DNA of 34,653 nucleotides from Bacillota bacterium (lineage in GTDB: Bacteria > Bacillota > Clostridia > Clostridiales > Clostridiaceae): assembly GCA_023399035.1 (NCBI GenBank), contig JAEWQX010000212.1, forward strand, positions 1 through 34,653, written 5' to 3'. The notes below the pieces were generated by a model that did not search any database, was not told where the DNA came from, and saw only the letters and a program-made list of their open reading frames with translations. The position numbers were made by a program, and so were the translations under genes. Below, in pieces: positions 24,696 through 32,023 of the stretch; within the stretch, counting starts at the first letter, position 1; every line of letters begins with the position of its first letter.

Positions 24696-24711
24696 GAGGT
24701 GATTATTTATT
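24696..24711 (+). promoter_or_regulatory. Shine-Dalgarno site pointing to an ATT start for pilB
   Basis: GAGGTGA (24696-24702) ends 6 nt before ATT 24709, which is followed by AAA and opens the frame of the ATPase. The first GTG in frame (24748) has no ribosome site. A stop (TGA 24700-24702) closes the frame just upstream. Confidence 0.55.
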
Positions 24712-26052
24712 AAAGAGTACCATAGCAGAGATATTGATTTAAAAGCTGTGAATTGTATTGATAAAGGAATATGTGAACGATATAATATCATTCCTGTAAG
24801 AGAGGATGAAAATAATATTTTTTTGTTAGGATTCAATGTTAATGAAGAACAGCTTGATTATTTAAAGTTCTACTGCAGAAAAAATATTGTATTTGAAAAA
24901 GTCTCAAAAGAAAATTTTCATGAAATAAAAAACATGATCTTTGGCTACCAGGATGGAAATCTTGAAGACAGTATTATTTTTAAAGCAATAGATGACAATG
25001 CAAGCGATATACATTTTGAGCCACAAAGTGGATGGGTAAACATAAGATACAGGATAAACGGAAGCCTTATTCTTGTTCATAAAATTCAAAATGAAGAGTA
25101 TTTAAGAATTCTATCAAAGATAAAATTGATGAGCGGAATGGATATTGCAGAAAAGAGGAAACCACAGGACGGTAAATTTATTATACAATACAATGATAAA
25201 AAATATGATTTGAGAGTTTCAACAATCCCAGTAGTTCATGGTGAAAAAATTGTAATAAGAATTTTATACTGTGACAATTTTAATTATAATCTTGAAAGCC
25301 TGGGCTTTACAGAAGATAAGATAAAGAAGATAAGGAATATAATTTCTGTAAAAAATGGTCTTGTAATAATATGTGGTCCTACTGGATCAGGTAAGTCAAG
25401 CACTCTTTATACTATTTTAAAAGAACTTGATGCAAAGGAGCTAAATATTACAACACTTGAGGATCCTGTTGAGGTACAGATGCCTGAGATTAATCAGATG
25501 AGCCTTAACAAAAAACTTGGAATAACATTTGCAGTAGGTCTCAGAAGCATATTAAGACAGGATCCTGACATAATCATGATTGGTGAGATAAGGGATGAAG
25601 AAACAGCAGAAATGTCAGTGAGAGCTTCAATAACCGGGCATAAAGTCTACAGCACGCTTCACTGCAAGTCTCCGGAAGAAGTATTCATGCGTCTTGAAAA
25701 TATGGGGTTAAAATCATATCTAATAAATGAAAGTATTGTAGGAGTTATTTCACAGAGACTTGTGAAGAGATTATGCAGCAAATGCAAAGAAGTTGATAAT
25801 GAAAAGACTTTTAAGAATCATAAGTTATTTAAAAAATGTGGATGTAAATTATGTAAATATACAGGATATGAAGGCCGTCAGGTTGTAAGCTCTGTCTGTT
25901 CTTTTACTTCGGGATTTAATAAGAGCAGTAAAGAATATGATTCACTATCAAATAAAAGTATGGTAGACGATATTGAAAACATGCTTATAAATGGTCTTAT
26001 ATCATATTCTGATTATATTGAATTTATAAAGGGAGAGAGGCTTAATGGATAA
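24709..26052 (+). CDS. pilB: Type IV pilus / type II secretion assembly ATPase (PilB/GspE)
   Basis: Cytoplasmic hexameric ATPase that drives pilus or pseudopilus assembly. Visible: short N-terminal domain ('KGICERYNIIPVRED'), 'DNASDIHFEPQ', Walker A GPTGSGKSS (Lys229 from the ATT), Asp box 'TLEDPVEVQMPEINQM', Walker B 'DPDIIMIGEIRDEETAE', His box 'SITGHKVYSTLHC', and a zinc tetracysteine near the C-terminus (CSKC...CGCKLC). At 447 aa it lacks the extra MshEN N-terminal domain of long PilB. The best start is ATT 24709 with GAGGTGA 6 nt before it; GTG 24748 would remove 13 residues. Overlaps pilC by 8 nt. Confidence 0.93.
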   Translation: MKEYHSRDIDLKAVNCIDKGICERYNIIPVREDENNIFLLGFNVNEEQLDYLKFYCRKNIVFEKVSKENFHEIKNMIFGYQDGNLEDSIIFKAIDDNASDIHFEPQSGWVNIRYRINGSLILVHKIQNEEYLRILSKIKLMSGMDIAEKRKPQDGKFIIQYNDKKYDLRVSTIPVVHGEKIVIRILYCDNFNYNLESLGFTEDKIKKIRNIISVKNGLVIICGPTGSGKSSTLYTILKELDAKELNITTLEDPVEVQMPEINQMSLNKKLGITFAVGLRSILRQDPDIIMIGEIRDEETAEMSVRASITGHKVYSTLHCKSPEEVFMRLENMGLKSYLINESIVGVISQRLVKRLCSKCKEVDNEKTFKNHKLFKKCGCKLCKYTGYEGRQVVSSVCSFTSGFNKSSKEYDSLSNKSMVDDIENMLINGLISYSDYIEFIKGERLNG

Positions 26053-27178
26053 GGAAAAGATGAATAAGATGCAGAGTTTTGAAACTCAGATAAGCAGGAT
26101 GAAAAATACTATAATAAGCATGTTTAATAAAGATATGATTTCTGCACAAAGAACTCGTGTTAATGAAAAGCAGATTTCATTTATTGCTAAAAGCTTAGGT
26201 CAGATCTATAAAGATGGAATACCGATTAATAAGGCACTGGTGCTGGTAGAGGAATCTGTAACAGATAAAAAATATAAGAAAAGTTTAAAAAGTATTATTA
26301 AAAGAATCAATGAAGGAGACAGTCTCAGTGACGCTTTTAAGGAAAATGGTTATTTGTATCCAGAATTATTTATAGGGTTGATATTTATTGGTGAAAATAC
26401 TGGAAAGCTTTATGATATATTGATTCAGTTAGGAAGTTATTATGAAAAAAGCAGTGAGTTAAAAAGTGAAGTTAAGATGGCATGTATATATCCATGTTTA
26501 ATATTATTCTCAATAATGCTGTTAATAGTAGTTTTCATATCTAGAATTATCCCAAGCTTTTATAGTATATATAATTCCATGGGAATAACACCATCATATT
26601 TTTATGCAGCTGTATATAATTTTCAGGCAGGATTTAAGGAGAACTTTATTGTCAATATGAATTTTATACTATGCTGGAGTGCAGTTGCTATAATTGTTAT
26701 GCGTTGTATATTATCTAATACATCGTTCAATTATACTATGAAATTAAAAATAGTAAAAGATATTTTAGAGTATATGACTGTTTTGATTTTTTCCATAATA
26801 ACAAATTCAGGAATAAATATTCTTCAGGGGCTTGAATACTGCAATGGAAGTATAAGACCAGAATATTTAAATTGTAAAATAACAGGGATAAGGAATTCTA
26901 TATTAGAGGGTAATACCTTGAGTGAAGCATTGGAAGAAAGCAGTCTTCTATCAAATTATACCCTTGCTGTTATAAGAGTAAGGGAGGAAACAGGAAGTAT
27001 AGATGAAGGATTTAAAAATATTTCATTGAATCTGGAAAAAGAGATACATAAGAAAGTAAATAATTATTTAAAGGCATTAAGCCCTTTATTAGTAATAGTT
27101 ATGGGTATACTGGTCTTTATATTTATTTCAGTATTTGTAATGCCTTTGTTTAAAGAAATACAGAGTGGAATACGTTAA
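26045..27178 (+). CDS. pilC: Type IV pilus / type II secretion inner membrane platform protein (PilC/GspF)
   Basis: Polytopic membrane protein on which the ATPase builds the filament. Two GspF domains: about 48-170 ('FIAKSLGQIYKDGIPINKALVLVEES', 'LFIGLIFIGENTGKLYDIL') and about 250-370 ('ITNSGINILQGLEYC', 'LAVIRVREETGSIDEGF'), with membrane segments near 165-190, 215-232 and 350-372. 377 aa is normal. GGGAGAGG lies before the ATG, inside pilB. The next gene starts on the base after its stop. Confidence 0.92.
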   Translation: MDKEKMNKMQSFETQISRMKNTIISMFNKDMISAQRTRVNEKQISFIAKSLGQIYKDGIPINKALVLVEESVTDKKYKKSLKSIIKRINEGDSLSDAFKENGYLYPELFIGLIFIGENTGKLYDILIQLGSYYEKSSELKSEVKMACIYPCLILFSIMLLIVVFISRIIPSFYSIYNSMGITPSYFYAAVYNFQAGFKENFIVNMNFILCWSAVAIIVMRCILSNTSFNYTMKLKIVKDILEYMTVLIFSIITNSGINILQGLEYCNGSIRPEYLNCKITGIRNSILEGNTLSEALEESSLLSNYTLAVIRVREETGSIDEGFKNISLNLEKEIHKKVNNYLKALSPLLVIVMGILVFIFISVFVMPLFKEIQSGIR

Positions 27179-27616
27179 ATGAAGAAGAGCAGAGGTTTTA
27201 CATTATTAGAGACAGTTATAAGTATTTTTATAATAACTATTATTTTTACTACAGTTTCATCCATAGGTGCCATGAAAGAGAATATTGAAAATGATATAGA
27301 GCATGACTCTGATATGTATGAAATACAGAATATGCTTGTGTTAAGCAAGGCTGCATGCAGAAAAAATGATTTAACAGGATATATTTCAATCAATCCTGGA
27401 AAGGATAAACTTGGTTTTTGTTATGATGTATCATCAAGTTGTTTTAGGTATATAGAACTGTCACCAAGCTCAGATTGTATAGGGAAAAATACTAATTTAT
27501 ATATAAGTAGTAAAGGAAAAATCAAGTCTGGAAGCACAATATATGTAAAGGGTGCTGGAAAGGTTGAGAGCATAACTATAGGAGTAGGCGTTGATACTAT
27601 ACGAATTAAAGAGTAG
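27179..27616 (+). CDS. Prepilin-like protein, GspH/FimT-like
   Basis: Prepilin with a type III signal: short basic leader MKKSRG, cleavage before FTLLE with Glu5, then a hydrophobic helix to about 28. The C-terminal half ('LYISSKGKIKSGSTIYVKG' then 'ESITIGVGVDTIRI') follows the GspH/FimT beta pattern of 'G.i..gtI.l...g....i.i..G.i.i'. Three of its four Cys (59, 84, 91 region) lie outside and could form disulfides. 145 aa. It starts at the base after pilC and is probably coupled to it. Could instead be the main pilin. Confidence 0.8.
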   Translation: MKKSRGFTLLETVISIFIITIIFTTVSSIGAMKENIENDIEHDSDMYEIQNMLVLSKAACRKNDLTGYISINPGKDKLGFCYDVSSSCFRYIELSPSSDCIGKNTNLYISSKGKIKSGSTIYVKGAGKVESITIGVGVDTIRIKE

Positions 27617-27650
27617 ATTACTATGATAGCAAGGATGATAGAGGAGGTTT

Positions 27651-28076
27651 ATGAGGAAGGAAGAGGGAAGCATATTAATAGAAGTTATGGTTTCTATATT
27701 TATATTATCAATTGCATGTGTTTTTGCAGTATCTACAACTTCAAAGTGTATAAAGGAGTATAAAATAAGAACTGATAAGGAAGAAATAAATAGAGCTATA
27801 AATATGATTATAAAGGAAATTAAGTATAATACTGAACAAGACAAGTTGGATGAAATGTTTAATGGAAGCAGTGAGATTTCATTTAAATATGAAGATGATA
27901 TGGCTGATAAGTTATATGATACTGGTTTGATAGATCTTGAAAGTGGAAATGATATTAAAATAAGCAGGATAAGTGAAGATATTAAGAGAAGCAGATACAA
28001 GGTTAAAGTAAATATAGGAGAGAATATAGATATGGATTATGAGTTTTATAAAAGCTGGTGGATGGATGAAATTTAA
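27651..28076 (+). CDS. Prepilin-like protein, GspI/PilV-like
   Basis: Signal MRKEEG then SILIEVMVSIFILSIA: Gly at -1, Glu at +5, but Ser instead of Phe at +1. The 'IEV.VSIFIL.IA' helix is characteristic of GspI/PilV-type minor pilins. 141 aa, with an alpha-beta globular part. AGGAGG precedes the ATG. Its end overlaps the next gene by 11 nt. Confidence 0.8.
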   Translation: MRKEEGSILIEVMVSIFILSIACVFAVSTTSKCIKEYKIRTDKEEINRAINMIIKEIKYNTEQDKLDEMFNGSSEISFKYEDDMADKLYDTGLIDLESGNDIKISRISEDIKRSRYKVKVNIGENIDMDYEFYKSWWMDEI

Positions 28077-28512
28077 AAGGAAAAAAGCATTTACCATAAT
28101 TGAATCAATAATATATATCTTCTTATCTGTAATTATACTAACAGAAGGAATAAGTCTTCTCATTCCAGTATATAAAGTATATCTTGAGACTAAAAATGAT
28201 AGTATGAGATGTAATGAATATACGGATTTCTATATTAATTTAAATAATATTGTAAGTGAAGGCGGGATAAATGATATTGTCATAGGAAGTGATTACATAA
28301 CTTTCTGCAAGAGTGAGTTTGATGACGACATAAAAAAGACAATACGTGTTTATGATAAGAAACTGATAGTTCTTTATTCAAGAGATGATGATATATTGAC
28401 TTATAATAATATGCTTTTTAATATTGAGAAAATTGAAGTTGAGAAAAGGAAAAACATCATCTATTTAAATATTTACGATGAAAATGGAGAGAATTTCATA
28501 TGCTGCATTTAA
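28066..28512 (+). CDS. Prepilin-like protein, GspJ/PilW-like
   Basis: Starts at ATG 28066 inside the end of the preceding gene, with GGTGG just before it; an upstream in-frame ATG at 28039 would put 9 residues before the signal and has no ribosome site. Leader MKFKRKKA then FTIIESIIYIFLSVIILTEG: Ala rather than Gly at -1, Glu at +5. The rest is beta-rich ('YDKKLIVLYSRDDDILTYNNMLFNIEKIEVEKR'-type strands), as in GspJ. 148 aa. Third in the prepilin series. Confidence 0.75.
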   Translation: MKFKRKKAFTIIESIIYIFLSVIILTEGISLLIPVYKVYLETKNDSMRCNEYTDFYINLNNIVSEGGINDIVIGSDYITFCKSEFDDDIKKTIRVYDKKLIVLYSRDDDILTYNNMLFNIEKIEVEKRKNIIYLNIYDENGENFICCI

Positions 28513-29075
28513 AGAAAAAAGGTTTTGTATTAATAAATACAGTAATAATAATATCACTACTACTTACAATATCAGCTCTTATGTTCAGGATCAATAAAAA
28601 TAATATTGATATATCATCAATGTATTGTACAGACGATGATATATATTGTATTAATGCGGATGAAGAAGACGTCATATATGAATTTATGTCTATACTGAAT
28701 AAAAAAGCTAAGGATATGAATGAAAATTATGTAAAAGAAGAGAGCATGGAAGAAGATAGTTTAAAAGAAGATGAAAGACATGATGAAGAATCAATAGAAA
28801 CAGAAGCTGAATATAATTCCAAAGATATTGATTTTATAGCAAAACATAATTATGAGATAAATTACAGTTATGTTTTTGAAAATGATTTTGAAGAAGAAAG
28901 TAATGGGAATAAGTTAAAATATATAAAAAGTTATGATAAACTGATAGTCAAAGTTTATGGTAGATATAATTTATTAAGAATAAGAAAATTAAAATATATC
29001 ATAAAAAAAGAAAAGATAATACTCGTTCCAACAGCTGATTTTAAAGATACAAATAGAGACTCAGATATATTGTGA
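28500..29075 (+). CDS. Prepilin-like protein without Glu5, GspK/PilX-like
   Basis: Leader MLHLKKKG then FVLINTVIIISLLLTISALMF: a type III signal in which position +5 is Asn, not Glu. In type II secretion the tip pseudopilin GspK is the member that lacks Glu5, and it is encoded after H, I and J, as here. At 191 aa it is the largest of the four. A very acidic stretch (about 80-110) rich in Glu/Asp sits in the middle. No strong sequence match to GspK beyond that, so the analogy rests on order, size and the missing Glu5. Confidence 0.65.
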   Translation: MLHLKKKGFVLINTVIIISLLLTISALMFRINKNNIDISSMYCTDDDIYCINADEEDVIYEFMSILNKKAKDMNENYVKEESMEEDSLKEDERHDEESIETEAEYNSKDIDFIAKHNYEINYSYVFENDFEEESNGNKLKYIKSYDKLIVKVYGRYNLLRIRKLKYIIKKEKIILVPTADFKDTNRDSDIL

Positions 29076-29132
29076 GTCACTTAAATGCTAAACCTAAATA
29101 ATTAAAATAATAATTAAGAGAGGAAGTGCTTG

Positions 29133-29765
29133 ATGAAGGAAGGAGTCGTATTTGTTAAAGAAAATTCATTTATTTATAAAGATAGTGAATACATTTATGA
29201 TGAAATATCAGAAAAGAATATGATTTTTAAAAGACTGAAGGCAGTTATCTTGGAAGAAATGTTATATATAAAAACTATACAGCTATTACTACATGGCGGC
29301 AGTATGGAAAAGTATATTACAGATAAAATTATAGAAATATTTCCTCAGAACGGTGAAATACTTTATGATTATGAGAAGAAATTAAATTGTAACTTAGTAT
29401 ATGTTTATTCAGTAAAAGGAAAGCAGAGAGTAGAAAAGCTGTGTAGTCAATCAAAATATCTGGAAGTAATTCCAATTCAATTTATTATCAGGAAAGCATT
29501 AAAGAAGGTACTGAATAATAAGACTGAAGCTTATATGGCTGTTGCAATGTTTGAAAATAGCTATTATTTTATTGAATGCAGCAATGGAGTATTTGTAGAT
29601 AACTTGGCTTCTAAAAGCGTTGAAGAAATATATAAGCATATAAATGGGAAGTGCTCAGAAGGAAAAATTTTTATAGATGAATCATGCTTTATAAACGAAT
29701 ATTCTTTAAAAAAGATGGAAATAATAAAAATGGATATTGTGGGGTTAATAAATGAAGTTTTATAA
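29133..29765 (+). CDS. PilM/GspL-like cytoplasmic protein (weak)
   Basis: 210 aa, soluble, no signal or membrane helix. Strand-rich segments such as 'CNLVYVYSVKGKQRVEKL', 'YLEVIPIQFIIRKAL' and 'AYMAVAMFENSYYFIECSNG' resemble the actin-like fold of PilM and of the GspL cytoplasmic domain, but it is much shorter than PilM (about 350 aa) and no ATP-binding motif is clear. The position before PilN- and PilO-like genes is the main support. AGAGGAAG lies 6 nt before the ATG. Preceded by 57 nt, the largest gap in the operon. Confidence 0.5.
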   Translation: MKEGVVFVKENSFIYKDSEYIYDEISEKNMIFKRLKAVILEEMLYIKTIQLLLHGGSMEKYITDKIIEIFPQNGEILYDYEKKLNCNLVYVYSVKGKQRVEKLCSQSKYLEVIPIQFIIRKALKKVLNNKTEAYMAVAMFENSYYFIECSNGVFVDNLASKSVEEIYKHINGKCSEGKIFIDESCFINEYSLKKMEIIKMDIVGLINEVL

Positions 29766-30171
29766 AAAATATAAGGATTTTATCCCAAATAGCTTTTATT
29801 TAAGATTAGAGAAGAAGAAAAGAAAAAATGAAAATATAATAATAAGTATGTTTCTGGTTATAAATCTTTTATTGCTGCCAGTGAATTTAAAAAGTCTAAA
29901 TATTTTAAATAAAAAAGAAGTAAAATATAATGATGATGTATCATATAGTGATAAAGGAAGTTTTGAAATTGAGGTAATAAGCTATGTTTTAGATAAACTT
30001 CTAATTGATGAATTTGAAGAAGTATATATAAATAACAATTGTGGTGAAATATTGATAAGCAGTTTAAATAATACGGACAGGATAGAGGAAGATAATATAT
30101 TTGAAGTAAATGAAGTGAGTCTAGTTGGAGATGATAAATATAAAATAGGAGTAAGCATAAATGAGCATTAA
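29752..30171 (+). CDS. PilN-like membrane protein
   Basis: 139 aa with a short cytoplasmic head ('YKDFIPNSFYLRLEKKKRKN'), one membrane helix (about 28-48) and a small outer domain. The 'FIPNSFYLR' piece recalls the 'NLLP...R' PilM-binding motif of PilN. Starts inside the preceding gene. Identification is by position, topology and this weak motif. Confidence 0.55.
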   Translation: MKFYKKYKDFIPNSFYLRLEKKKRKNENIIISMFLVINLLLLPVNLKSLNILNKKEVKYNDDVSYSDKGSFEIEVISYVLDKLLIDEFEEVYINNNCGEILISSLNNTDRIEEDNIFEVNEVSLVGDDKYKIGVSINEH

Positions 30172-30529
30172 ATTAAAGAAAGTAATTATATTATTCCTGT
30201 TGATTGGTGCTTCGATTCAAATTTATTTAAATAACATATTAATTAAAAAAATAGAAACTATACCTGTAAAATCTGATGTCATACAAACTGAATATAAAAG
30301 TTTGTCACAATTGAATAGTGAGCTAAGTGATTTAAATAATTCAGTAATATTAAGTGCAGATAAAGAAGAAGATAGGTGGTATGTGGAACTAGAGTTATTT
30401 GGAGACAAACAGGAGATATTATCTGAAATGAAAAAACTGGAAAAATATGAGGTTAGAAATTATGTAATAAGAAAAAATGATAAAGAAAACTGTGTTATAA
30501 TTGATATATATGGTAGAAAAGATAAGTAA
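30161..30529 (+). CDS. PilO/GspM-like membrane protein
   Basis: 122 aa: basic start, one membrane helix (about 7-27), short coiled coil ('YKSLSQLNSELSDLNNSV'), then a small ferredoxin-like alpha-beta domain ('WYVELELFGDKQEILSEMKKLEKYEV', 'CVIIDIYG'). This is the PilO/GspM plan, in reduced size. GGAG precedes the ATG and it overlaps the PilN-like gene. It ends the operon. Confidence 0.55.
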   Translation: MSIKLKKVIILFLLIGASIQIYLNNILIKKIETIPVKSDVIQTEYKSLSQLNSELSDLNNSVILSADKEEDRWYVELELFGDKQEILSEMKKLEKYEVRNYVIRKNDKENCVIIDIYGRKDK

Positions 30530-30574
30530 ATGCAATAAATATATAATTTTTTAGGATAAAGTAATCATAAATAA

Positions 30575-30603
30575 TTGCATTTATGACTGTCTTTTGATAA
30601 AAT
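30575..30603 (+). promoter_or_regulatory. Sigma-A promoter of efp
   Basis: TTGCAT (30575-30580), 17-nt spacer, TAAAAT (30598-30603), about 90 nt before the efp ATG. Its -35 lies in one arm of a 10-bp inverted repeat (30527-30536 with 30574-30583, TAAATGCAAT). Confidence 0.65.
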
Positions 30604-30694
30604 ATCATTGTTATGTCAACGAGTAAGTGTATATACTAGTATTTAAGTATTAAATTTGCATTGTAATTATTTTATAAATTTGGAGGGATATTTT

Positions 30695-31252
30695 ATGATA
30701 TCAGCAGGAGACTTAAGAAAAGGAACTACTTTTGAGTTTGATGGACAAGTGTTTACAGTAACAGATTTCTTACATGTTAAGCCAGGTAAAGGTGCAGCAT
30801 TCGTAAGAACTAAGTTAAGAAATGTTATCTCTGGAGGAGTTGTAGATAGAACTTTCAACCCAACTGAAAAATTACAAGAAGCCGTAATTGAAAGAAAAGA
30901 AATGCAATATCTTTACAATGATGGTGAATTATACTACTTCATGGATCAAGAAACATTTGAACAAATTCCTTTAAATCAAGAAAAAGTTGAAGAAGCTATT
31001 AAATTCTTAAAGGAAAACATGTTTGCAACAATTAAATTCTTCAAAGGTGAAGCTTTCTCAGTTGAAGCACCAAACTTTGTTGAATTACAAATTACTCATT
31101 CAGAACCAGGAGTAAAAGGAAATACTACAACTAATGCATTAAAACCAGCTACAGTTGAAACTGGTGCAATTGTAAGTGTTCCTATGTTCGTTAACGAAGG
31201 TGATGTTATCAGAATAGATACAAGAACTGGAGAATACATGGAAAGAGTTTAA
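30695..31252 (+). CDS. efp: Translation elongation factor P
   Basis: Rescues ribosomes stalled at polyproline. Three OB-like domains in 185 aa. 'ISAGDLRKGTTFEFDGQVFTV' opens the protein, Lys32 sits at the tip of the loop 'VKPGKGAAFVRTKLRN' where bacilli and others modify it, and the C-terminus reads 'VNEGDVIRIDTRTGEYMERV'. TGGAGGG lies before ATG 30695, so the longer frame from 30656 is not used. Its codon use is richer in C-ending codons than neighbours, fitting high expression. Confidence 0.97.
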   Translation: MISAGDLRKGTTFEFDGQVFTVTDFLHVKPGKGAAFVRTKLRNVISGGVVDRTFNPTEKLQEAVIERKEMQYLYNDGELYYFMDQETFEQIPLNQEKVEEAIKFLKENMFATIKFFKGEAFSVEAPNFVELQITHSEPGVKGNTTTNALKPATVETGAIVSVPMFVNEGDVIRIDTRTGEYMERV

Positions 31253-31270
31253 TCTTTAATGTATTATGTG

Positions 31271-31304
31271 GGGTTGCTAAGTGATATACTTAGCAACTCT
31301 ATTT
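31271..31304 (+). terminator. Intrinsic terminator after efp
   Basis: GGGTTGCTAAGT (31271-31282) pairs with ACTTAGCAACTC (31288-31299, one G-U pair) around GATAT, then TATTT. Confidence 0.75.
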
Positions 31305-31357
31305 GCATATAGGCATTTTGTAAAATAATTTATCATATGAACAGGAAGTGAAACGAT

Positions 31358-31723
31358 ATGGAGGAACTTAGAAAAGAAATTGAGGCATTTAAAATCAGTT
31401 TATCTAATGTGGACGATGATAAGTATAAAAAGTACTTTGAAAGTATACAATCCATTTTAAATACAATGACGGATAAGATTGAAGAAATTGTTGTAAATCA
31501 AGAAACAATGGAAGAAAATATGCAGTTCTTGGATGATGATTTATCAAACATTCAAGATGAATTATTTGAAGAAGTATCGATTGACGAACTGTGTGATATG
31601 GAAGATGAGTATGTTGAAATAAACTGCGCTCATTGTAATAAACCAATTTTTATGGAGAAATCAGTTTTAGACAGTAATGAACAAATTCCATGTCCTTACT
31701 GTCATGAATATATACATAAATAG
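31358..31723 (+). CDS. Small zinc-ribbon protein, CD1247-type
   Basis: 121 aa. The first 85 residues are acidic and helical ('EIVVNQETMEENMQFLDDDLSNIQDEL'), probably a coiled coil. The C-terminus holds a four-Cys zinc ribbon, CAHC and CPYC, about 25 residues apart. Clostridial relatives in this place, next to efp and spoIIIA, are named after C. difficile CD1247; their function is unknown. GGAAGTGA precedes the ATG. Confidence 0.75.
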   Translation: MEELRKEIEAFKISLSNVDDDKYKKYFESIQSILNTMTDKIEEIVVNQETMEENMQFLDDDLSNIQDELFEEVSIDELCDMEDEYVEINCAHCNKPIFMEKSVLDSNEQIPCPYCHEYIHK

Positions 31724-31793
31724 AAGAGTCTGCTATAGAATTAAGAGCTTGATTTGAATCAGGATGTTCCGGAGAATCTATAAGATTAATTAA

Positions 31794-31845
31794 AAAGACC
31801 TCATAAAATGAACGTACAATAGTTCATTTTATGAGGTCTTTATGC
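31794..31845 (+). terminator. Strong intrinsic terminator before spoIIIA
   Basis: A perfect 20-bp stem (31794-31813 with 31822-31841), 8-nt loop, A-run before and T-run after. The rest of the 297-nt gap (31724-32020) must hold the spoIIIA promoter, expected to be sigma-E dependent, but I see no convincing match. Confidence 0.9.
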
Positions 31846-32007
31846 TTTGAAAATACATGATAAAGTATGAATAAATTCAAGATGAAAAATAAAATTTATT
31901 CTATTATAAACGTGAGTGATATATACCTAAATATTCCTTTACATATTTTTTTATTGTAATCTGTAATATTTTCATGTTAAGAAAAATATTAATTAAGTAA
32001 GAATGCA

Positions 32008-32023
32008 GGAAGGATGATATATT
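32008..32023 (+). promoter_or_regulatory. Shine-Dalgarno site pointing to an ATT start for spoIIIAA
   Basis: GGAAGG (32008-32013) ends 7 nt before ATT 32021, followed by AAA. The in-frame GTG at 32030 is 16 nt from the site and has only AAAAG before it. Confidence 0.45.

Noticed and set aside
24700..24750. pilB as a frameshifted or 5'-truncated gene
   Set aside because: The frame is intact from a strong ribosome site; only the start codon is unusual, and all ATPase motifs are present.
27497..28000. 167-codon minus-strand frame opposite the GspH/GspI-like genes
   Set aside because: Low-complexity Ser/Leu/Ile translation, no ribosome site, and it lies opposite two well-supported overlapping prepilin genes.
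31842..32007. Sigma-E promoter of spoIIIA
   Set aside because: ACATATT near 31940 resembles a -35, but no acceptable CATACAAT-like -10 lies 14-15 nt away.
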